Shown here: piece after piece, positions 58,351 through 64,000 of the stretch
How the letters are laid out: the number at the start of each line of letters is the position of its first letter
Position numbering within the stretch: the first letter of the stretch is position 1
DNA from: Methylomarinovum tepidoasis
Lineage (GTDB): Bacteria; Pseudomonadota; Gammaproteobacteria; Methylococcales; Methylothermaceae
Direction: 5' to 3'
DNA: 64,000 nt
Assembly (NCBI RefSeq): GCF_030294985.1
Contig: NZ_AP024718.1
Span: 1,689,001 to 1,753,000, forward strand
The notes under the pieces: model-generated
The model's database searches: none
The model's input: the letters and a program-made list of their open reading frames with translations, nothing else
Told to the model about the DNA's origin: nothing
Made by a program: the position numbers and the translations under genes

Positions 58351-58788
58351 GCGATTCGCTGTTCACCGACAACCGCTTCTACAATCTCGGGGTGGACTTC
58401 GAGCGACTGAAGGCCAAATTCACCCGTTTCGTCGCTGCCTACAGGCAGATGAAGGCAGGCGTCGATCTATGATCCCCGCGAGTGCTCCGAACTGGGGCGT
58501 TTCCTGATAACGGGGCAGGTGGCTGACATTGGTAAGTTTCGCACCCCCACCCTGCGCAACGTCAGCCTGGCCGGTCCCTACATGCACGATGGTAGCCAGA
58601 AGACCCTGGAGGACGTGGTGGACTATTACGATCGGGGCGGTGAGAAGAATCCCTTCCTGGACCCGGCCATTTATCCATTGCACCTGAGCGAACAGGAGAA
58701 AGCCGATTTGGTGGCCTCCCTGAAATCCCTGAGCAATCCGGCTTGCCTGTTCAGTCCGGGCAGTTTTCCCCGTTCTGGTGAGAGATGA
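58296..58788 (+). pseudogene. Remnant of a MauG/dihaem cytochrome c peroxidase
   Basis: Only the C-terminal haem domain remains, in two frames. Frame one (58296-58472) encodes K-G-K-C-A-N-C-H and F-T-D-N-R-F-Y-N-L-G-V and stops at TGA. Frame two (58471-58788) continues with G-K-F-R-T-P-T-L-R-N-V and P-Y-M-H-D-G, the conserved end of the family. A single lost base at about 58468-58471 would explain the shift, since D-L-Y-D-P-R reads through when one base is added. The N-terminal haem domain and start codon are missing, cut at the ubiC junction. Confidence 0.8.
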
Positions 58789-58789
58789 T

Positions 58790-59245
58790 TTACCCGGATT
58801 CCCACCTGCGGCCAGGCCTGTTGCGACCGCCACGTCCAGGCAGTCCTCCCCGTTCCACACAACGCTGGAAAGCGGGCAGATGATTGTCCCGGGAGGCTCG
58901 TTGCAATTCCTGCAACACCGCCTGCACATCCGGAAATTGTCTGGCCTGATCCAGCAGCCGCTCGTACATTTCCATATTTTCGATTTCCGCCTCCACGCCC
59001 TGTTGGCAGGCTGCCAACAGTGACGCAGGGGGTTCTATCCGCGTGGGCCAGTCATCCGCAGGAATCGGAACATGGTATTTTTCGAACAACGGCAGCAGCG
59101 CCTGGATATGGCGTTCCTCGGCTTCCACGATATTGCTGAAGGGCCTGACATCGCCAAATTTCTCGATGACTTTACGGTACAGGGCGCGGGCCTTGTATTC
59201 ATCCTGAATGGCCTCGTTGAGGATGGATGCGACTGTATCGTTCAT
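58790..59245 (-). CDS. Ferritin-like DUF2202 protein
   Basis: 151 residues, a four-helix bundle with likely metal ligands in Q-D-E-Y-K-A and E-A-E-E-R-H-I, then E-A-E-I-E-N-M-E-M-Y-E-R. This is the DUF2202 ferritin-like family. It may bind a di-iron centre. The C-terminus is basic and glycine-rich. The ribosome site GGAGAGA is good. It ends against the peroxidase remnant, and the local base composition is less GC-rich than the flanks. Confidence 0.8.
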   Translation of the reverse strand: MNDTVASILNEAIQDEYKARALYRKVIEKFGDVRPFSNIVEAEERHIQALLPLFEKYHVPIPADDWPTRIEPPASLLAACQQGVEAEIENMEMYERLLDQARQFPDVQAVLQELQRASRDNHLPAFQRCVERGGLPGRGGRNRPGRRWESG

Positions 59246-59503
59246 GATTCTCTCCAGGCTGGTTCATTCGGAACCGGCACCCAAGGTCTTGGCTGCTGCA
59301 AGCCACGGTTTCGCCGGTTGCCAATAATGCCATTCGGATGAAGGGTATCCTGTCTTGACATTGGGGTCCACTTCAAGAAGGCAACCGCCAGCACATTGTC
59401 TTGATTCTGCCTCGGCGTTTGGCGGAATCGGGGCGAAATAGGCTGAGCGTTCGCTTAAAATGCAACAATCTGGCACCAGAGAAAAGCGTGGAAAACCGGG
59501 AAA

Positions 59504-60388
59504 ATGAAATCAAGTGTTATCAATCGGTCGGTTGACTGGCGTGACCGCCTGCGGCAGTACGTCTATCTGATGCGGCTGCACCGCCCCATCGGCATCTTCC
59601 TGTTGCTGTGGCCGGCTTTGTGGGCCTTGTGGATCGCCGGGAACGGCCGTCCCGATCCTGTGATCGTGGCGGTCTTCATCCTGGGTGTGGTGCTGATGCG
59701 CTCGGCGGGCTGCGTCATCAACGATTACGCCGACCGCCGCTTCGACCCCCACGTACGCCGGACCTGCGACCGTCCCCTGGCGGCCGGCAGGGTCACTCCC
59801 GGGGAGGCGCTGATCCTGTTCGCGGTGTTGTGCGGGCTGGCGTTCGTGCTGGTGTTGTTCCTCAACCGGCTCACCATCGCCCTGGCCTTCGTCGCCGCCT
59901 TTCTGGCCGCTTCCTATCCCTTCATGAAACGCTACACCCATCTGCCCCAGGCCTATCTGGGGCTGGCCTTCGGCTGGGCGGTGCCGATGGCCTTCGCCGC
60001 CCAGACCGGTGCCGTGCCAGCCGTCGCCTGGTGGTTGTTGCTGGCGACGCTGCTCTGGGCTTTAGCCTACGATACCATGTATGCGATCGTCGACCGTGAG
60101 GACGATCTTCGTATCGGGGTCAAATCCACCGCCATCCTGTTCGGCCGCCACGACCGTCTCATCATCGGCCTGATCCAGCTGGCGATGCTGGCGGTGCTGG
60201 CCTGGGTCGGTCGCCTGGCGGGGCTGGGGGAGGGGTATTGGGCCGGTCTGCTGGCGGCGGCCGGCTTCATGGCCTACCAGCAGTGGCTCATCCGTGAGCG
60301 CGACCCTGGGCGCTGTTTCCAGGCGTTCCTCAACAACAATTGGCTGGGGGCGGTGGTGTTTCTGGGGATTCTGCTGGATTATCTGTGA
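59504..60388 (+). CDS. ubiA: 4-hydroxybenzoate polyprenyltransferase
   Basis: 294 residues with eight or nine spans and the two aspartate-rich motifs N-D-Y-A-D-R-R-F-D and D-R-E-D-D. It attaches the polyprenyl tail to 4-hydroxybenzoate, the step after UbiC. The pair is split by the peroxidase remnant and the ferritin-like gene. I used the ATG at 59504. Confidence 0.94.
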   Translation: MKSSVINRSVDWRDRLRQYVYLMRLHRPIGIFLLLWPALWALWIAGNGRPDPVIVAVFILGVVLMRSAGCVINDYADRRFDPHVRRTCDRPLAAGRVTPGEALILFAVLCGLAFVLVLFLNRLTIALAFVAAFLAASYPFMKRYTHLPQAYLGLAFGWAVPMAFAAQTGAVPAVAWWLLLATLLWALAYDTMYAIVDREDDLRIGVKSTAILFGRHDRLIIGLIQLAMLAVLAWVGRLAGLGEGYWAGLLAAAGFMAYQQWLIRERDPGRCFQAFLNNNWLGAVVFLGILLDYL

Positions 60389-60486
60389 CGTGCGCTCAGG
60401 TGACGGTAGTGGTGCCAGCAGTAACCGACGCTGGCGGCGATGGTGGTCAGCAGACTGCCGGTGAGAACGAGTTCGACGCTGGACAT
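60379..60486 (-). CDS. 35-residue single-span membrane peptide
   Basis: [10 protein letters not shown] followed by a hydrophobic span (about residues 5-24) and a C-terminal tail with [11 protein letters not shown]. The ribosome site AGCGGAGGTATGAGTC is close to ideal, which supports translation. It ends 10 bases inside the 3' end of the opposite gene ubiA. No family known to me; too short for ordinary gene finders. Confidence 0.55.
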   Translation of the reverse strand: MSSVELVLTGSLLTTIAASVGYCWHHYRHLSARHR

Positions 60487-60573
60487 GACTCATACCTCCG
60501 CTGTGTGATCGTTTCGGGGTAAGCATGGTTCAAGGCGCCCCCGGCGTCTGTGACCGGACTCACGCTTCGCCGC

Positions 60574-61266
60574 TCAGGCCCGCGCGATCACCCAAACCGA
60601 AACTTCGATCACACCGGCGCGTTTCAGGGTGAGGGCGATTTCGGCCACGGTGGCGCCGGTGGTCATGACGTCGTCGATCAGGGCGACGTGGCGGCCACGG
60701 ACGGCCGGATCAGCTGCGAAGGCCCCGCGCAGATTGCGCCGCCGGTCGCGGGCGCTGAGGCCCTGCTGGGGCGGGGTGAGGCGGATCCGCCGGCACAGGC
60801 CGGGCTGCAGAGGGATTTCCAGGCGCTGGCCGACCACCCGGGCGATCTCCAAGCTCTGATTGAAACCGCGCTGGCGCAGGCGGCGGGGGTGCAGCGGCAC
60901 CGGCACCAGGCGATCGGGGCGGGGGGCGCTGTCGAGCCGCCGCGCCAGGCATTCCCCGAACAGGCGCAGCGGCGGCCGCAGGCCACGGTATTTGGCGGCG
61001 GTCATCAGGTGGTCCACCGGCGGCTGGTAGTGCCACAGGGCGACGGTGCGTTCGAACGGAGGCGGCCGCCGCAGGCAGGCCCCGCAGGCCGGCGCGGCGG
61101 TGGGAAGGGGCCGGGCGCAGACGGGGCAGGGGTGTTCGATCCAAGGCAGCTCGGCTTCACAGGCAAGGCACAGATCCAGCGGCTTCCGTCCCGGCCCGCC
61201 GCAAAGAAGACAGCGGGGCGGCAGGAGATGGAACTGGATCGCTTTCAGCCAATGGTAAACTTTCAT
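60574..61266 (-). CDS. comF: ComF-family phosphoribosyltransferase-like protein
   Basis: 230 residues. An N-terminal zinc-finger region with C-L-L-C, C-L-A-C, C-P-V-C and C-G-A-C, then a PRTase domain with [13 protein letters not shown] and R-G-F-N-Q-S. ComF helps DNA uptake and ssDNA handling in transformation. Divergent from the bio operon with a shared 76-base intergenic region, a common arrangement (comF/gntX next to bio genes). Confidence 0.88.
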   Translation of the reverse strand: MKVYHWLKAIQFHLLPPRCLLCGGPGRKPLDLCLACEAELPWIEHPCPVCARPLPTAAPACGACLRRPPPFERTVALWHYQPPVDHLMTAAKYRGLRPPLRLFGECLARRLDSAPRPDRLVPVPLHPRRLRQRGFNQSLEIARVVGQRLEIPLQPGLCRRIRLTPPQQGLSARDRRRNLRGAFAADPAVRGRHVALIDDVMTTGATVAEIALTLKRAGVIEVSVWVIARA

Positions 61267-61287
61267 TCGTTCTTTCCAGTTGACAGC
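61251..61287 (+). promoter_or_regulatory. Candidate BirA operator upstream of bioB
   Basis: ATGGTAAAC and GTTGACAGC are 18 bases apart, the same spacing and half-site type as the E. coli operator (TTGTAAAC, N18, GTTTACAA). It overlaps the -35 hexamer of the candidate bio promoter, so biotinyl-AMP-bound BirA would block transcription of bioB and probably comF. Confidence 0.5.
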
Positions 61288-61307
61288 CGCGGAGGGTGCG
61301 CTAACAT
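61280..61307 (+). promoter_or_regulatory. Candidate promoter for bioBFH
   Basis: TTGACA (61280-61285, perfect -35) and TAACAT (61302-61307) with a 16-base spacer, 36 bases before the bioB ATG. Confidence 0.6.
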
Positions 61308-61342
61308 CGCCTTCCAAGTCTAATGCGTTCCCGGAGGATAGG

Positions 61343-62329
61343 ATGGCGATGTCCGCAGCTGAACTGGCCCCGCAGGATGACCTGCGCCATGACTGGTCCC
61401 GGGAGGAAATCCTGGCGCTGTTCGACGAGCCTTTCAACGACCTGCTGTTCCAGGCCCAGACGGTGCATCGGCGTCACTTCGACCCCAACGAAGTCCAGGT
61501 CAGCACCCTGCTGTCGATCAAGACCGGTGGTTGCCCGGAGGACTGCGCTTACTGCCCCCAGAGCGGCCGTTACGAGACCGGGCTGGAACGCGAATCTCTG
61601 CTGCCGCTCGACGCCGTGGTCGAGGCCGCCCGGGCCGCCAAGGCCAAAGGGGCGACCCGCTTCTGCATGGGGGCGGCCTGGCGCGCCCCCAAGGACCGCG
61701 ACATCGAGCAGGTGGCGGAAATGGTGGCGCAGGTCAAGTCCCTGGGGCTGGAGACCTGCATGACCCTGGGGATGTTGACCGCAGACCAGGCCCGCAGGTT
61801 GCGCCAGGCAGGCCTCGACTACTACAACCACAACCTCGACACCTCGCCGGAATACTATCCGCAGATCATCAGCACCCGCACCTACGAAGACCGTCTGCGT
61901 ACCCTCGAACACGTGCGCGAGGCGGGGATGGCGGTGTGCTGCGGCGGCATCGTCGGCATGGGGGAGGACCGCGAGGACCGCGCCGGCCTGCTGCAACAGC
62001 TGGCCAATCTGCCGAAACATCCCGAGAGCGTGCCCATCAATTTGCTGGTCCAGGTGGAGGGAACCCCGCTGCACGGCCGGGAAGCCCTCGATCCCATCGA
62101 ATTCGTGCGCACCGTCGCCGTGGCCCGCATCCTCATGCCTGCATCGCGGGTGCGGCTGTCGGCCGGACGCGGCGACATGAGCGACGAGATGCAGGCGCTG
62201 TGCTTCCTCGCCGGGGCCAATTCGGTGTTCTACGGCGAGAAGCTGCTGACCACCGACAATCCCGAGGCCGACGCCGACCGCCGCCTGTTCGAACGTCTGG
62301 GGTTGAAATTCTCCGGTGCGTGTCACTGA
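61343..62329 (+). CDS. bioB: Biotin synthase
   Basis: 328 residues. The radical SAM motif [10 protein letters not shown] is present, as are the residues for the auxiliary [2Fe-2S] cluster region (N-H-N-L-D-T-S, R-L-S-A-G-R). It inserts sulfur into dethiobiotin. The ATG at 61343 has GGAGGATAGG upstream; a longer frame to 61280 covers the promoter and is rejected. Confidence 0.97.
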   Translation: MAMSAAELAPQDDLRHDWSREEILALFDEPFNDLLFQAQTVHRRHFDPNEVQVSTLLSIKTGGCPEDCAYCPQSGRYETGLERESLLPLDAVVEAARAAKAKGATRFCMGAAWRAPKDRDIEQVAEMVAQVKSLGLETCMTLGMLTADQARRLRQAGLDYYNHNLDTSPEYYPQIISTRTYEDRLRTLEHVREAGMAVCCGGIVGMGEDREDRAGLLQQLANLPKHPESVPINLLVQVEGTPLHGREALDPIEFVRTVAVARILMPASRVRLSAGRGDMSDEMQALCFLAGANSVFYGEKLLTTDNPEADADRRLFERLGLKFSGACH

Positions 62330-63467
62330 GCTGAGCGCCGCCCTGGCGGCGCGCCGTGCCGCCGGACTTTACCGTCACCGCCATGTGCTCGACAGCCCCC
62401 AGGGGGCGGAGGTGGTGGTGGACGGCCGCCGGGTGGTCAACTTCTGCAGCAACGATTATCTGGGTCTGGCCAACCATCCCAAGGTGGTCGCCGCCTGGCG
62501 GCGGGGGGCGGAAGTCTATGGTGTCGGCAGCGGCGCTTCCCATCTAGTCTGTGGTCACCTGCGTCCCCATCACGCCCTGGAGGAGGAGTTGGCGGCCTTC
62601 ACCGGCCGTGACCGCGCTCTGCTGTTTTCCACCGGCTATCAGGCCAACCTCGGCGTCATCGGTGCGTTGGTGGCGCGCGGCGGGCGGGTGTTCGAGGACC
62701 GTCTCAATCACGCCTCGCTGCTGGACGGTGCCCGTCTCGCCGGAGCACGGCTGCGCCGCTATCCTCACGGGGATCTTAAGGTGCTGGAACGCTGGCTGGC
62801 GCGGGGGGAGGAAGCGCTGATCGCCACCGACGCGGTTTTCAGCATGGACGGCGATCTGGCGCCCTTGCCACAGCTGGCGGAACTGGCCCGCCGCCACGAT
62901 GCCTGGTTCCACGTGGACGACGCCCACGGCTTCGGGGTTCTGGGGAAGACGGGGGCCGGAACCCTGTCCCATTTCGGCCTGGGGCAGAAACAGGTGCCCA
63001 TTCTGATGGCGACCCTGGGAAAGGCCCTGGGGGTGTTCGGCGCTTTCGTCGCCGGCAGCGGCGATCTGATCGAATGGCTGCTCCAGAGCGCCCGCACCTA
63101 CATTTACACCACCGCCCTGCCGCCGGCCCTGGCGGAGGCGGCGCGGGCGGCCCTGCGGCTGGTGCGGGACGAGGATTGGCGCCGTCGGCATCTGCAAGCC
63201 CTGATCGCCCGTTTCCGCCGCGGCGCAGAGCAGCTCGGTCTGCCGCTGCTGACGTCGCCGACTCCGATCCAGCCGCTCGTCGTCGGCGACAACGAGCGGG
63301 CGCTGCGCTGGAGCCGGTGGCTGCTGGAACGGGGATACTGGGTGGCGCCAATCCGCCCGCCCACGGTGCCGGCCGGGAGCGCACGGCTGCGGATTACCCT
63401 CAGCGCCGCCCACAGCGAGGAACAGGTGGACGGTCTGCTGGCGGCCCTGGCTGAACTGGCGGCGTGA
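62316..63467 (+). CDS. bioF: 8-amino-7-oxononanoate synthase
   Basis: 383 residues, starting with a GTG that lies 14 bases inside bioB. PLP-enzyme motifs: [17 protein letters not shown] and the PLP lysine in T-L-G-K-A-L-G. It joins alanine and pimeloyl-ACP. GTGA overlap with bioH. Confidence 0.96.
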   Translation: MRVTELSAALAARRAAGLYRHRHVLDSPQGAEVVVDGRRVVNFCSNDYLGLANHPKVVAAWRRGAEVYGVGSGASHLVCGHLRPHHALEEELAAFTGRDRALLFSTGYQANLGVIGALVARGGRVFEDRLNHASLLDGARLAGARLRRYPHGDLKVLERWLARGEEALIATDAVFSMDGDLAPLPQLAELARRHDAWFHVDDAHGFGVLGKTGAGTLSHFGLGQKQVPILMATLGKALGVFGAFVAGSGDLIEWLLQSARTYIYTTALPPALAEAARAALRLVRDEDWRRRHLQALIARFRRGAEQLGLPLLTSPTPIQPLVVGDNERALRWSRWLLERGYWVAPIRPPTVPAGSARLRITLSAAHSEEQVDGLLAALAELAA

Positions 63468-64000
63468 TCCGGCTGGCGGTCAGGCGGGTGGGCTGCGGCC
63501 CGCCGCTGGTGTTGCTTCCCGGCTGGGCCATGCACAGTGGCGTCTGGGGCGCGCTGGTCGAGGATTTGGCCCCTCATTTCCAGCTGCTGCTGGTGGATCT
63601 TCCGCCGATTTATCGCGCCGACGCTGCGCCGGCATTGATCGCCGCCTTGGCGGAACAGGTCCCGGCGGCGGGCTGGCTGGGGTGGTCCCTGGGGGGGCAG
63701 CTGGCGCTCCAGGTGGCGCGCCGCCATCCCGAGCGGGTCACCGGCCTGGTGCTGGTGGCCAGCAATCCCCGCTTTCTGGCCGCGCCCGACTGGCCGGGCA
63801 TGGCGGCGGTTGCACTCTCCGACCTGGAGCGGCGGGTCCGGGAGGACCCGGTGCGCGCCCTGCGCCGCTTCCTGGCCCTGGTGGCGAAGGGCGGCCCTGC
63901 GGCCCGCTCCCTGACGCAATTGTGGCGGCAGCGGCCGCCACCGCCTCTGGAAACGCTGCTGGCCGGCCTGTCCTGGCTGCGGGAATGGGATTTGCGCGCC
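63464..64000 (+). CDS. bioH: Pimeloyl-ACP methyl ester esterase (3' end cut by window)
   Basis: 179 codons visible from the GTG at 63464, open to the right edge. An alpha/beta hydrolase with L-L-P-G-W-A-M-H near the start and nucleophile motif G-W-S-L-G-G-Q, both characteristic of BioH. It releases pimeloyl-ACP for BioF. Its position after bioF fits the order bioB-F-H-C-D. Confidence 0.92.
   Translation, partial: MIRLAVRRVGCGPPLVLLPGWAMHSGVWGALVEDLAPHFQLLLVDLPPIYRADAAPALIAALAEQVPAAGWLGWSLGGQLALQVARRHPERVTGLVLVASNPRFLAAPDWPGMAAVALSDLERRVREDPVRALRRFLALVAKGGPAARSLTQLWRQRPPPPLETLLAGLSWLREWDLRA

Noticed and set aside
59264-59476. A 70-codon minus-strand frame upstream of the ferritin-like gene
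   Set aside because: No ribosome site and no recognisable domain. It could be a gene relic in the low-GC patch but cannot be supported.

Overview
The window is 64 kb of GC-rich DNA from the chromosome of what looks like an obligately methylotrophic gammaproteobacterium, most likely a methanotroph of the Methylococcales (a Methylothermaceae-like relative would fit, but no 16S or pmo gene is present to settle it). The evidence is an mxaSACKLD block for maturation of calcium methanol dehydrogenase, a XoxF-type lanthanide methanol dehydrogenase, an NAD-linked two-subunit formate dehydrogenase, an ExaC-like aldehyde dehydrogenase, a full glycolate oxidase (glcDEF) and a cytochrome P460. Genes are tightly packed, and many pairs overlap by ATGA, GTGA or TTGA. 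I saw no rRNA, tRNA, CRISPR array, transposase or phage gene.

Layout. 1-4617: the 3' part of an mxa operon (mxaS, A, C, K, L, D), with a palindromic repeat between mxaK and mxaL. 4822-8384: a periplasmic LTXXQ protein, a DUF523/DUF1722 protein, a small membrane protein, a DUF779 protein and an aldehyde dehydrogenase. 8456-10421: a NarL-type response regulator and its histidine kinase. 10502-13497: a tungstate-binding protein, holC, pepA and a small membrane protein. 13654-19869: a DUF4404 gene, pcnB, folK, panB, a Uma2 gene, panC and the methionine-salvage genes mtnB, mtnD, mtnC. 19866-27424: a second Uma2 gene, a lipoprotein, fdhB, fdhA and xoxF, closed by a strong terminator. 27534-32804: a DUF2232-like membrane protein, a rhomboid protease and glcDEF. 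32796-36104: feoABC with a P460 gene, under a probable Fur box. 36241-39953: two paralogous CBS membrane proteins and an Aas-like acyltransferase/acyl-CoA synthetase fusion. 39942-44317: a minimal type II secretion block (L, M, C-like, lipo-secretin D). 44397-48189: a dicarboxylate symporter, a DUF5658 protein and glgX. 48295-53185: metG, a polyferredoxin, nth, a thioredoxin-like gene and pgk. 53234-58350: rpoZ, spoT, recG and ubiC. 58296-59245: a broken dihaem peroxidase fragment and a ferritin-like gene. 59504-64000: ubiA, a 35-residue peptide gene, comF, and bioB-bioF-bioH (cut by the window end).

How the genes fit together: methanol is oxidised in the periplasm by Mxa- or Xox-type dehydrogenases, formaldehyde or other aldehydes can be taken by the aldehyde dehydrogenase, and formate is oxidised to CO2 by FdhAB with release of NADH. 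The fused beta subunit resembles tungsten-dependent Fdh1 enzymes, which makes the lone tungstate-binding protein at 10.5 kb interesting. glcDEF would recycle 2-phosphoglycolate-derived glycolate if the organism fixes CO2. feoABC supplies the iron needed by these haem and Fe-S enzymes.

The less ordinary features are the repeat that now forms a translated bridge inside the mxa operon, the ubiC-peroxidase junction, a membrane module shared by three small proteins, a dyad ahead of xoxF, a candidate BirA operator ahead of bioB, and a small peptide gene opposite ubiA.
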